Positions 27,010-38,800 of a stretch of DNA of 64,000 bases are shown in pieces. Source of the stretch: Sinonovacula constricta (Eukaryota; Mollusca; Bivalvia; Cardiida; Solecurtidae); NCBI GenBank assembly GCA_007844125.1, contig CM017562.1, forward strand, positions 59,341,029-59,405,028. The letters are read 5' to 3'. The notes beneath the pieces are model-generated. The model did no database searches. It saw nothing but the letters and a program-made list of their open reading frames with translations, and had not been told where the DNA came from. Position 1 is the stretch's first letter, and the number at the start of each line of letters is the position of its first letter. Position numbers and translations under genes: made by a program.

Positions 27010-27500
27010 TACACCCCAAACGACAGTATCTTTGTGATGATTTGACAGTGACATAGGCCTACTGTTTCAAATACATGCAATGTCCTTCCACTGCTCAGGG
27101 AATTTGGGCATAATTTCTGCATAAATACATACATGTACCTTAGTCTAAGTAAAAACTGATTTTGAACACTAGATCCCACATATGTTATTATACCGTACAA
27201 ATAATGTTAACACTCTGTCCATTCTTTCTTAATCTATAAACAAGCGCGATAGCGATCTTTTCTTAAAAAAGAAATATCGTCGTCATAAGCGGATTTCCCG
27301 GTCGACGATATAATGTGATCTCAAAAGTTAATTGTTGCGTGGGTCTCTTTGTTTAAAAATAACTATCTCTGTGCCTGCGAGGCTCACAAAGGAAATACCT
27401 GTTTGAAAAGACGAATGTGGTGTTATGATTCATTTTTCAGTCAGGTGTATGACATCAATAAACAACATATTACAAAAATCCCAAACGTCCTACTTAAGCC
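27010..27500. mobile_element. Degenerate MITE family 1 copy (D)
   Basis: The inner blocks match copies A and C: GGCATAATTTCTGCATAAAT, AAGCGGATTTCCCGG, GATCTCAAAAGTTA, TTTAAAAATAACTATCTCTG and GAGGCTCACAAAGGAAATAC. The terminal TTAAAGGTGG repeats have decayed. The open frame at 27349-27585 is made mostly of this element. Confidence 0.6.
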
Positions 27501-27703
27501 ATATGGTGGTGTGACAGAGGAGTTCAAGAAGACACTGCGCATGCACCGATTTTTTCCTTTACTATATTGGGATTTGCTTCTATAGACCTGGCAACTCAGA
27601 GAGGACCAACGTTACGCTTATGGTTATAGCGTGCAAAAAAATAATATACACGTTTGTTGAGGTTAAAAAATACCGATTTAACAATGATTATGTCAATTTG
27701 TGA

Positions 27704-27706
27704 TGG

Positions 27707-27734
<28 letters not shown>
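27704..27734. repeat. Poly(T) tract
   Basis: A run of about 30 T. It may be the poly(A) tail of a minus-strand retroposon or simple slippage. No retroposon body was identified beside it. Confidence 0.8.
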
Positions 27735-27737
<3 letters not shown>

Positions 27738-27868
27738 ATGACATTTTGATTAGCCGTTGGTCAATGCAAAATGAATGAATGAATCGTGCGGCTTTATGGG
27801 CAGAAGTATTAAGGTGGCAGTGATGTGTGTTAATTATGGTGATTTTTAATTTCAGTCAGTTATTATTA

Positions 27869-28317
27869 CAATTAACATTACGCTCGCGGGTAGATTGCTC
27901 CGCCCACCGAGTCACGTGACCCACTATCTGATAACCTTGGACATCTTATCGTCGATCGGGTCAATACTCTATTGTCAACAGTCCTATGAAACACTGCAAA
28001 AGACATGCAAAGACACACAGAGACATACAAAGACACCACAAAGACATAAAAAAAACGATTTTAATGTATATATGTATTCATATATTACATAATATATATC
28101 AACAATTCGTTGATAGGGGCATAAATAACAATAAACATGTGTAAATACAATTCACATCATCTCCAATGAAAATATTATTGTATGTACTAAATATTGTGTG
28201 CGTTACTTGTATGAAATATTAAATGTAAGATATGAACATTAAAACATAAATTACAAAGCATGACCAATGTATTATCGTTTGTGAGCGAGATATGTCAAAT
28301 AATTATGACTGCTTTGA
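27869..28317. repeat. Left terminal inverted repeat of the MULE
   Basis: The reverse complement matches 31871-32336 with few differences and small indels, from CATTACGCTCGCGGG inward to TAATTATGACTGCTTTGA. It includes a GC box and CACGTG E box within 60 bases of the end, and an AGACA-rich segment near 28000-28050. Confidence 0.9.
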
Positions 28318-28694
28318 AAATAAACACAATTAAAGCGATAAATGTTTTCTATGTTTTGTCGGTACGAAAATTGAATAACACAGGTGCAGTTGAAAAGAAT
28401 GTGTTGAAAATTGAAGTGGTTATTATTTGTCTTGATCAAAACATATAATTAACACCTAATGTGGAATATTTTGGTGAAATGTCTTACTGTCTATTATATT
28501 TTAATTGTTTGTTTATATTTAATTGTTTGATTACAATGAGAACGCAGTGGATGCTTAACAATTAATTAATTAGTGATACAATTAATTAGTGTCTAATTGT
28601 AATTCGAGATACAAAGTGAATACTGTTTGTTATAACACTCCCAAGCGGACATGTATCACTCATGTGTCAACAAAATGTATAAATATAATTCTGA

Positions 28695-29432
28695 ATGAGT
28701 ATGAACCAACATTCAAACCTGTCTATAGTCCTCAACATTTCAAACAAAATGTATGCCGTATTTGGAGACAGTTATATAGCATGGCTGAATCGTTTTAACA
28801 TGGGATGTTTACATAACTTCCATGGCAGATGTAAACTCTACAGTGTGTCTACAACCAGAAAGTTTGAGCCTGAATTCCAGAAAATGTTACAAGACAGACC
28901 TAGGTATGTGTTCAACTGCCTAATACTGAAATACTACGCTGTATTGGGCCTACGTGCAGGAGAAAATAGACCCACTGGCAGTAAGTGATATTTACTTGTG
29001 ACACATAATAAAGTAATAATGTCAAAATTAATGTGTTTGTTTTTTTTTGCTTTTCATTTCAGTTATGTCTTCATGAACGTTGGAGGAAATGACATTAACA
29101 CTGATTGTTCCGTAGAAGAGATAGTTGCAAGACTGATCAGAATAGTACAAAGATTGAAGCGGAACGGAGTACAGAGGGTATTTGTGGCATCCATTGTAGA
29201 ACGCGGGTCCTTTCCTAAATTCACAGGATTAACCAGTGACCAGTTCAACAAGATAAGAAAAAGTGTCAACGCCAAACATAAGATACATTTTGGGGAAGAC
29301 TATGTAAATGTTGAAAATAAGTTGAAGTATCCCAAACACTACAACAAGGACTTGGTTCATCCAGGTTTTAATGAAGGAGGGATGAAAGTTTTGAACTGCT
29401 TAATCAAAGCTAGCTTTATGAAAACCTTATAA
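28695..29432 (+). CDS. SGNH/GDSL-type hydrolase encoded in the MULE, two exons
   Basis: Exons 28695-28903 and 29063-29432, joined by a CTAG|GTATGT donor and a TTTCATTTCAG acceptor in matching phase, give 192 residues. All the landmark blocks of SGNH hydrolases are present. Block I is VFGDSYIAWL with nucleophile S26. Block III is VGGNDI with G77, N79 and D80. Block V is DLVHPG with D166 and H169. The length is that of small single-domain SGNH esterases. SGNH domains are known in some retrotransposons (CR1 ORF1, DIRS/Ngaro types), where an esterase role is proposed; here the gene sits in a DNA transposon. The substrate is unknown. The start could instead be M19 (28749). AATAAA lies at 29485-29490, about 55 bases past the stop. 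Confidence 0.8.
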
Positions 29433-29484
29433 TGCACCTCTTAGTTTGTAACTTTTTACTGCACAACTATTGTACTGTTTAGCA

Positions 29485-29490
29485 AATAAA
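29485..29490 (+). promoter_or_regulatory. Candidate polyadenylation signal of the SGNH gene
   Basis: AATAAA about 55 bases after the stop codon of the SGNH hydrolase gene, suggesting it is a separate transcript from the transposase downstream. Confidence 0.5.
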
Positions 29491-29713
29491 TAAAAATGAA
29501 ATGAAACAGCTCTTTTATTTTTTTTTTTTTTCAAATCCAAATTTACAAGATCAAGCATGATCTTCAATAAATGCTTATTGTTCACGCAATTTACTTAAAA
29601 TATAAATAACACAACATCAGCACCTTTAATTACCAATCAAATTTATCACACTCGTACTTTACATTGATAAACAATTACCAGAACAACAACAGAAGAACCA
29701 CCTCTTTTTGTAG

Positions 29714-30549
29714 GCCCAATATTCATACATGACAATAGTGACTATGAAACATTTAGCCAATTTTTTCACCTTCTGAAACTAAAACTGTCAGGAACCGAAG
29801 TAACAAAACTTGTGGTAGGTACCGATGATGAACAAGCTATGGTAAAAGCCATTATCACAGAATTTCCTCATTCAACTCATGTTCTATGTACCAGGCATTT
29901 ACAAGAAAATGTCCGACAACAACTAACAGATGATGGAGTAAGTTTAAATGAAAGAAAGGTTATTTTGAACAAAATCTTTGGCCAGGACGGCATTGTTGGA
30001 GCAACTGACAATATTTGCTTTGAATACAAGTGCGATGAATTAGAAAAGTACTGTACAAATCTGGCCGACAAATTTGTTATTTACTTTCATCGGCGACTGA
30101 AAGATCTATTAAAATACAAGGTTAACGAGCCGATGAGAGCTGGTTTCATAAGCTCTAGTTGGACTAACAACAATGCAGAGTCCATCAACCACGTCCTAAA
30201 ACAAACAGTAAGTCTACCCGAGTTCGTTAGGTTGACTAACAAACTCGTGGATGGTCAATTCATGGAGTTAAGGAGTGCACTTTTGGCTACTGGGGAATTT
30301 CGCCTTGCTGCTTCGCACCAGCATTTTCAGGTTTCAAAATTACAATGGATTGCTATGACTGAACATCAAAGAAATAATTTGTACAAAAAGTACCGATCTT
30401 TTGTAATAAAGGCAGATAGGATTGTCACATCCTCAAATGGTCAATCTTCTGTAGTGGCACCGCGCACAGACGGAAAAAAAACAGGTCAAAGAAAGCGAAA
30501 AGTAAATGTACGGACAGTGACAATGCCATTGAAAAAGCACAAACAGTGA
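29714..30549 (+). CDS. MULE (Mutator-like) transposase, C-terminal exon, N-terminus missing
   Basis: After a TTTTTGTAG acceptor the frame is open for 277 residues to the TGA at 30547-30549. It reads PIFIHDNSDYETFSQFFHLL, then LVVGTDDEQAMVKAI (the TD-E block of the MULE DDE domain), VLCTRHLQENV (the C/H block), and SSWTNNNAESINHVLKQ, which should hold the catalytic glutamate. The C-terminus is lysine/arginine-rich (KKTGQRKRK, KKHKQ), consistent with a nuclear signal. The earlier part of the DDE domain with the first aspartate, and any DNA-binding zinc finger, were not found in the 280 bases back to the SGNH gene or further upstream in the element. The copy is thus probably inactive unless spliced from elsewhere. 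AATAAA is at 30570-30575. Confidence 0.8.
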
Positions 30550-30674
30550 TACCCATTTCATATAAATACAATAAAAATGGAATATAGGTCAGCTATTAAA
30601 GTCCTCGTCAACATTCTTTTATCATTTAGGGCACTTAGGGCAGTTGAAACGTTAATTTCTATTTATTTCATGCA

Positions 30675-30966
30675 TATATTGGAAGTCGGATAGGACGCTC
30701 AGCAGCCTGAACGGCCCTCGCATTAAACATGCACCGACAAAGTTCCAATGCGTATATGAGTTTGAGAACACCTTACAGAGCCTTCTGTGCAAAATCAGCT
30801 TATAGGTTCAGTTTAACTAAACTTATTTGTTTACATATGTTTAGATGTCTGTATATAATTGTTTTTTTGTTGTTTGTTTTTTTACAAATATAAATAGATG
30901 TATATATTGATAGTCGGATAGGACGTTCAGTTGAATGGCCCTCGCATTAAATATGCACCGACATTA
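30675..30966. repeat. Direct repeat pair inside the MULE
   Basis: Two segments of about 65 bp, starting near 30675 and 30902, share AGTCGGATAGGACG and GGCCCTCGCATTAAA, then ATGCACCGACA. They are about 227 bp apart. Confidence 0.8.
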
Positions 30967-31409
30967 ACATCAGATTATCATCATGTGGTGTATTATTTGT
31001 ATTCATTTTATAAAAAAAAACATGCTATCTTTTCCCTGCCTTTGTTAGTTTGGTGATGTGTGTTATTTTCTGCGCAGATATTCTTGATATGAATGTATTA
31101 ATGTATTTTAATTGTATTATAGCATATACATGTATGTTTCGGCAAGGTAAGTAGACAGTTTTTAAGTATATATGATATGTATTTATTGTCTTCTTCTTGA
31201 TCTTGAATGGTCTTAATTGTACTTGATTGTTTTACAACATTGTATTGATGTTTTTCAGAATGACTTCAGACAAAAAGGCATAAGTAATTGTATCTCATGT
31301 ATGCCATAATACTTATGCATGTTGTGTTGTGTTTATTGTTTTTAACAATAAGTTTTTTACAATGTTCTAACAGTACCGATCACAACCACATAATAACTTT
31401 AACACAGCC

Positions 31410-31760
31410 AGGTTATCAATTAAATGGTATTTGTCATGTTTGTGTACTTCTCGTGGCATTTGTAAAAATGTCTTATAACTATCAAAAGCTTATTCAATTA
31501 CAATGAATCTTTGGCATTTAATTCATATACCTTTTTCTCAACATATTTACTTAATAAAACAGCTAATTATCCTTTAATTTCAATGTATTAAGTGTATTTC
31601 GGTAATGAAAGTCATGTACCAATTAAGTGGTATTTATCATGTTTGTGTACTTCTCACGGCATTTGTAAACAACGTCTTATAACTATCAAAAGCTTATTTC
31701 TATTACAATGAATCTTTGGCATTTTGTTCATAAACTAATATTTCAACATATTAACTAAAG
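31410..31760. repeat. 203-bp period direct duplication inside the MULE
   Basis: Two copies share GTGTACTTCTC, GGCATTTGTAAA, TCTTATAACTATCAAAAGCT and ACAATGAATCTTTGGCATTT. Divergence is modest, which points to a duplication after the element formed or a feature of the family. Confidence 0.8.
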
Positions 31761-31870
31761 AAAACAACAAAATATGCTTTTATTACGTTTTATTGAGTGT
31801 CTTTCGGTAAAACAAAGTGTCTTTCGGTATCTTTCGGTAAACAAGTGTCTTTCGGTATTCAGTAGGACCC

Positions 31871-32336
31871 TCAAAGCAGTCATAATTATTTGACATATCT
31901 CGCTCACAAACGATAATACATTGGTCATGCTTTGTAATTTATGTTTTAATGTTCATATCTTACATTTAATATTTCATACAAGTAACGCACACAATATTTA
32001 GTACATACAATAATATTTTCATTAGAGATGATGTGAATTGTATTGACACATGTTTATTGTTATTTATGCCCCTATCAACGAATTGTTGGTATATATTATG
32101 TAATATATGAATAAATATATACATTAAAATCGTTTTTTATGTCTTCGTGGTGTCTTCGTGGTGTCTTTGTTGTGTCTTTGCATGTCTCTGTGTGTCTTTG
32201 CATGACTTTTGCATTGTTTAGTAGGATAGTTGACTGAGTATTGGCCCGATCGACGACAAGATGTCCAAGGTTATCAGATAGTGGGTCACGTGACTCGGTG
32301 GGCGGAGCAATCTACCCGCGAGCGTAATGTTAATTG
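31871..32336. repeat. Right terminal inverted repeat of the MULE
   Basis: Mirror of 27869-28317. It is slightly longer because the GTCTTTG / GTCTTCG-rich simple segment (about 32140-32215) has expanded. Confidence 0.9.
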
Positions 32337-32387
32337 ACCGTAAATGCACGAAAAAAGCATTTTTGTGTGTTGTAGTTTTTTCGACCG

Positions 32388-32490
32388 AGTGACACAGCCT
32401 AATGATATGTATAGATAGGCCATACCCTATTGGGATGCTGAGATATGACATACCCTATTGTGATGCATGGATAGGACACACTACTTGGAT
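32388..32490. repeat. Outlying copies of the 28-bp satellite
   Basis: Three to four degenerate monomers (GACACAGCCTAATG, CATACCCTATTG, GATAGGACACAC) in the same orientation as the main array that begins at 35871. They are separated from it by the insertion at about 32500-35860. Confidence 0.75.
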
Positions 32491-33104
32491 GCCGAATTGA
32501 TAGAGATTATTCTAGCGCGGAATAGAATGGCGCTCCGCCCTGCCCCTTTTAAGACCGCCCGTTTACCTTTTGGACGAAATGTGATCAATCAATCAAGGTC
32601 ATTCACTGCTAGATTTGCCGCTGTTGGCGCTGTTATCCGGATGTGACACAGTTAGGCAAAGTTATCGTATATTGCAACTAACGAGCGAGGCGAGATACGA
32701 ACAGGACCGTCGACCAGTAATTGAACTCTGTTCTGTCAAAATGAACAAAAGAAATATTATATGCAACGCATTTTGACAAACAGCAGAAAAACTGCGGGGA
32801 GAATAGTTGATCACAAACATCACAACTAGGCTAATAAAATTTATTCCGAGTAATTTCGCAACACAACTGAACAACTTAACAATAAACACAGTTGATTTCA
32901 CTCTTTTAATGACGTTTCGGCCTTATGGCCTTTCTCAAATAATACAAATCGCATAAGCTTCTACATTTTCTTAGTATCTATATAAGCCATTACTGGAAAT
33001 AATAAATACAACAACAGATGTTGACGTTGACGTTAATGGCTTATCACATCATGACGCGCCAAAACCGTATCTTATTTAACATCAACATTAATACCAGAAT
33101 TATG

Positions 33105-34080
33105 TACATATGTGTGTGCAGGTGTCTGTATGTGTTCCTGTGCATATAAATGTGTTTTTGTGTGCTTACGTAGGTGCATGTGTGTGTGTGTGCGTGTGGT
33201 CGTGTGTGTGCGTGTGTGTGCTTGTGTTTGTGTGTGTATGTGTGTGTGTGCGTGTGCGTGTGTGTACGTGTATGTTTGCGTGCGTGTGTGTGTGTGTGTG
33301 TGTGTGTGCGTGTGTACGTATATGTGATCATGTGTATTAAACATGTATATATGATAGTTTTTTAGCATGCGTGTAACCGTTCATGTATGTGTACACTCTT
33401 GTGCTGTGTGTACAAGTGCGAACGTCTTAAAGCGCTATTTGTACTTGATAATTTATGTCTGTGTGCATATGCGCGCGTGTTTGAGTTCATTAGTACATAG
33501 GTGTTTGCAAGTGTATTTACGAGATTTCGCGTGTAACTAAAATTTCATTTCCGTGCTAAACGTGTCCGTATGTTCATGCGCGTGCGTGCATGTATATGTG
33601 TGTGTAGGCGCATGCGTGTGTGTGCCTTATAGGGTTATGTATACATGATAGTTCATGTGCGTCTCTGCGCCTGTACATGTGTTCGAGCGCGCGTGAGTGG
33701 TTTTTAGCTTTTGTGTGTGTTAATGCTCGCAAATGTATATGTGCACGTATTCGTCTATTTCATGAGTATGTGTGTTAGTGAATTTGTGTGGTTTATGTAA
33801 CATTTGTGAATGTACTAATGTGTACGTGTGCGTGTACGTAGCTGCATGTGTGTATGTGCATATGTGTGCATCTGCATGTATCTGACTTATAGGTTCCATG
33901 GGTTCATGATTATACGTACGCGTGTGCATGTGTTTGCATGCTAGTTTGCTTAAAATTATTGTGTGCTCCTGCATGTGTGTGTGTATGTGCTTGTGTCTGT
34001 TTGCATATTTGCTCGTTCATATACGTGTGTATGTGTGCATGCGTATGCGTGTGTGCGAGCGCGTGTAATTGCCTGTCCAT
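33105..34080. repeat. TG-rich tract of about 1 kb with (GT)n core
   Basis: Pure or near-pure GT/CG runs at about 33177-33312 grade into a long imperfect TGTGTGCATG / TATGTGTGC-type sequence. The strand bias (T and G on plus) and alternating purine-pyrimidine pattern continue to about 34.08 kb. The open frames rich in C and V (plus) or H and T (minus) are by-products. Confidence 0.85.
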
Positions 34081-34542
34081 TATTTAATGTGTATATGTAT
34101 TTTGTTATGATCCATTAAATTATATAAAACGATTGGTTGTTACCTCTTCTATAACAATAATCCAATGATTGGAACTATAAACTAAACCTACATTACTACA
34201 ACACTCCTGTCAAGACAAATCGCATGAAATTCTCGGAAGAAGAAGCTTATGCGATTTGTATTAATGTTTATATCCCTTCGGATACTTTAAAGATGAATTA
34301 CTTAACAATAATTTATAATAAACTTATAAATGTATGAATATTATAACTTAGAACATTTTTTTTTATTCGCTGGTAAAACACGAAGAAAAATTACAAGTAT
34401 GAAAAGTATGAAAGACGTGTTCTTGCCGATTAATATGTCCGTAAGAGCACTAGTTGATAAGTAAAATAAACTGGGAAACGTGGCTGTTGTCATAGGTAAC
34501 GTGTACCTGGCATTGCTCGGACAGCGTAATGTGTAATGTGCC

Positions 34543-35058
34543 TATAGATAGTTTCCATGTGATGTCATAGGCACTGATAAGGCAGTTTAGGGCAGCCATC
34601 TTTGAGGGCAGAAGCTAATGCAGGCCGAAATGTGGAAATATGTGCTGTATTATACTCACCACTGTATTTTTATTTTTCAGTATATTGCATATTATATCAC
34701 ATTAAACAGCTTGTATGAAGTATTTTAAATATCAAAACTATATTTTTTACATTTAAAAAGTAAAAAAAAAATACAACAAAAAAGATACACTGTTCGTTTT
34801 GTTTAAGGATGAGCCAATAATTTTATTTATTTTTGTTTATTAATTCTTTGTGCATTTATCAATTTAAAAATATTGCATTCTTAAAATATGAATTTCAAAA
34901 GCTTTCCGGTGATGTATAGCTTTTAATGACCACAAATGAAGAAATTACAAGAAAATAAAATTTACGCTTCTATACAATTCATCTGAAAATTCCTTGAAGT
35001 TGCCATCAAAGATGGCTGCCAAAATAAGGGATCTTTACTGATGTGGAAACTATCTATT
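34543..35058. mobile_element. MITE family 2, copy 1 (516 bp)
   Basis: The ends form an inverted repeat: ATAGATAGTTTCCA at the left and TGGAAACTATCTATT at the right. Subterminal GGCAGCCATCTTTGAGGGCA and GCCATCAAAGATGGCTGCC are near mirror images. A second copy in the opposite orientation lies at 43265-43798. No coding capacity. Confidence 0.85.
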
Positions 35059-35870
35059 CAAATCTGGCAAATATACACACTCCTTTGATGTTTGCGGCTA
35101 GTCTTGTCACCAGTTTCCACAGACAGTCAGTTAGTAAGACAGTCCTTTTTGTGGTCGACAAGTCTCGAATATTCCAGGGAAATGCCTGGGATGTGGATTG
35201 AAACGTGTCAACTTAGCTGGAGTTGTTGACCTTGACTATTCTCAAACAAAACACGGTGATATCGGCCCCAAAAATTTCAACAATTTAGTCGGCGTAAGAA
35301 GCATGTGTAATGGTCATAAGTCGTTAGGGACTGAAAATGTGGTGCTAGAGTACAAAATTGTTCGCCATTAATAATTACATTTTCTTTTATTCAACAACAA
35401 ATATCGACGATCTCAACTGAAATTTTGACTGACTGGCTGGTAGGACTAGCTACTTAGTCATACCCCAAGCTGCAGCAAATTCCTACTCTGGAATTATTCA
35501 CCCCTGTTTAGTTTTGCAGTCGACCAGGGGTAAAAGTGAATGTTAATTCGGACAACCTTATTTAGGATACGTTTTTCTTGAGAAAGGTTTTTACTTCGAA
35601 TCCTGATATTTTATGTGTTGTACAAAGATTTTGACAGATATACCAAACTTATCTACAAAAATACATAAATTAAAAAAGAACAAATTGTGTATTTTACTTA
35701 TTCATAATTATTATGTCTTCATAAAGGAATAAAAGTCAATAATATGGACAAGAAATATTTAAATGAATAAACCCTTATTATGCTTATAAACTTACAAAGA
35801 ACCATGCCCCCTTTTTGTGCCACCCTGCCCCTTTTTGAGCTCTAGAATAATCCCTATTTAATTCAATTTG
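35059..35870. other. Non-repetitive stretch between MITE 2 and the satellite
   Basis: No gene recognised. It includes a weak inverted pair TTCACCCCTG / CAGGGGTAAAAGTGAA around 35497-35541. Confidence 0.4.
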
Positions 35871-38800
35871 GACACACCCTATTGTTATACATAGATATGA
35901 CACAGCCTAATGACATGTATAGATATGACACACCCTATTGTGATGGTTGGCTATGGCACACCATATTGCCAGGCATAGATAGGACACTCCCTTCTGTGAT
36001 GCATAGATATGACACACCCTATTGTGATGGTTGGCTATGGCACACCATATTGCCAGGCATAGATAGGACACTCCCTTCTGTGATGCATAGATATGACACA
36101 CCCTATTGTAATGCAGACAGACCATATTGCAATGCATAGATAAGACCTATACCACCCATTGTGATACAACAATATGACACAGCCTAATGTCATGTAGAGA
36201 ATTGAGACACCCTATTGTGATGGTTGGCTATGACATGCATAGACAGGACATTAATTATTGTGATGCATTGATAGGAAACACCATATTGTGATGCATAGGA
36301 CATTGTCATGCATAGATATGGCGAACAATATTGCCATTCAGAGGTAAGAAATATCACATTGTGATGCAGTGATAGGACACTTCCTATTGTCTTGCATAGA
36401 CAGGACACACTCTAGTATTATGCATAGATAGGACACCTCCTATTGTAATACAGAGACAGGACACATCCTATTGAAATACAGAGACAGGACACATCCTATT
36501 GTAATACACAGATAGGACACATCCTTTTGTAAAGCAGAAATAGGACACATCATATTGTAATGCAGAGATAAGACACATCATATTGTAATGCAGAGAAAGG
36601 ACAAATCCTATTGTAATACAGAGATAGGACACATCCTTTTGTAATATAGAGACAGGACACATCCTTTTGTAATATAGAGACAGGACACATCCTTTTGTAA
36701 TATAGAGACAGGACACATCCTTTTGTAATATAGAATAGGACACATCCTTTTGTAATACAGAGATAGGACACATCCTTTTGTAATACAGAGATAGGACACA
36801 TCCTTTTGTAATATAGAGACAGGACACATCCTTTTGTAATACAGAAATAGGACACATCCTTTTGTAAAGCAGAAATAGGACACATCCTTTTGTAATATAG
36901 AGACAGGACACATCCTTTTGTAATATAGAGACAGGACACATCCTTTTGTAATATAGAGACAGGACACATCCTTTTGTAATATAGAGATAGGACACATCCT
37001 TTTGTAATGCAGAGATCGGACACACCCTACTGTCATGCATAGACAGGACACATCCTATTGTAATACAGAGATAGGTCACGCCCTATTGCAATGCAGAGAT
37101 TAAGATGGCGAGATAGGACACACCATATTGTCATGCATAGATAGGACACATCCTTTTGTAATATAGAGACAGGACACATCCTTTTGTAATATAGAGACAG
37201 GACACATCCTTTTGTAATATAGAGACAGGACACATCCTTTTGTAATATAGAGACAGGACACATCCTTTTGTAATATAGAGACAGGACACAACATATTGTA
37301 ATACAGAGACAGGACACATCCTATTGTAATACAGAGATAATACACATCATATTGTAATACAGAGACAGGACACATCCTATTGTAATACAGAGATAGGACA
37401 CATCCTATTGTAATACAGAGATAGGACACACCCTACTGTAATACAGAGATAGGACACATACTTTTGTAATACAGAGACAGGACACATCCTATTGTAATGC
37501 ATAGATAGGACACACCCTACTGTCATGCATAGACAGGACACATCATATTGTAATACAGAGATAGGTCACGCCCTATTGCAATGCAGAGATTAAGATGGCG
37601 AGATAGGACACACCATATTGTCATGCATAGATAGGACACACCCTATTGTAATTTAGAGATAGGTCACGCCCTATTGCAATGGAGAGATTAGGATGGAGAG
37701 ATAGGACACACCATATTGTCATGCATAGATATGACACGCCCCAGTGTGATGCACAGATATTACTCACCCCAATGTGATGCACAGATAGGATACACCCCCA
37801 TTGTTATACATGGAAAGAATTCACCATATTGCAATACATAGATAGGATACACCATTTTGCCATGTAAAGATATGACACACCCACATGCAAAGATAGGATA
37901 CACTTTATTGCCATGCATTTATCTGACACACCCTCTTGTCATGTACACACAGGACACACGCTATTGTGAGGCATAGATAGGACACACCCTATTGTGAGGC
38001 ATAGACAGGACACATCTTATTGTGAGACATAGATAGGACACAATGTATTGTGAGTCATAGATAGGACACACCATATTGTAAGGCAGAGATAAGATGCATC
38101 CTTTTGTGAGGCATAGATATGACACACCATATTGTGAGGCAGAGATAGGACACATCCTATTGTGAGGCAGAGACAGGACACATCCTATTGTGAGGCAGAT
38201 ATAGGACACAATTTACTATGAGGCATAAATAGGACACACCATATAGTGAGGCGGCAGAAATAGGACACATCCTATTGTGAGGCAGAGATAGGATACACCA
38301 TAATGTGAAGAAAAGATAGGACACACTCTATTGTGAGGTATAGATAGGACACATCCTATTGTGAGGCAGAGATAGGACACACCATAATTTGAGGCCTAAA
38401 TAGAAACATTCTATTTTGAAGCAAAGATAGGACACACCATATTGTGAGGCATAGGACACACCCTTTTGTGAGGCAGAGATAGGACACATCATATTAAAAG
38501 GCAAAAATAGGACACAACATATTGTGATGCAGAGACAGGACGCACCCAATTGTGAGGCATAGATAACAAACCCTATTGTAATGCAGTGATAGGAGACACC
38601 CTATTTTGGGGCAGAGATAGGACACACTCTATTGTAGGGCAGAGATAGGGCACACCCTATTGTAGGGCAGAGATAGGACACGCCCTATTGTAGGGCAGAG
38701 ATAGGAGACACCTATTGTAGGGCAGAGATAGGAGACACCCTATTGTAATGCAGGGATAGGAGACACCCTATTTTGGGGCAGAGATAGGACACACCCTATT

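Larger units (their letters stand above)
27869..32336 (+). mobile_element. Mutator-like DNA transposon (MULE) with long TIRs and an SGNH-hydrolase cargo gene
   Basis: Bounded by inverted repeats of about 450 bp: 27869-28317 (left) and 31871-32336 (right). The outer ends CAATTAACATTACGCTCGCG match in both arms. Inside, on the plus strand, are a two-exon SGNH hydrolase gene (28695-29432) and the 3' exon of a MULE transposase (29714-30549). The transposase lacks its N-terminal half, so this copy is probably non-autonomous. The target duplication is unclear. If the termini begin at CATTACG, TTAA flanks both sides; a typical 9-bp MULE duplication was not found. Direct repeats at 30.67-30.97 and 31.4-31.76 kb lie in the 3' part. 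Confidence 0.85.
32500..35860. mobile_element. Probable insertion interrupting the 28-bp satellite
   Basis: Satellite monomers lie on both sides. The borders carry an inverted match: GATTATTCTAG followed by CGC at about 32506-32519 and GCTCTAGAATAATC at about 35838-35851. CCCTGCCCCTTTT also occurs in direct orientation near both borders. The interior contains a nested inverted pair (AATACAAATCGCATAAGCTT at about 32943 and its reverse complement at about 34243), a TG-rich tract and a MITE. No transposase was recognised, so the element type is open. Confidence 0.5.

Noticed and set aside
27349..27585. 78-residue open frame
   Set aside because: Lies within the degenerate MITE copy D, whose blocks are non-coding in the other copies.
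33044..33368. His/Thr-rich and Cys/Val-rich small proteins
   Set aside because: Translations of the GT-rich tract in several frames.
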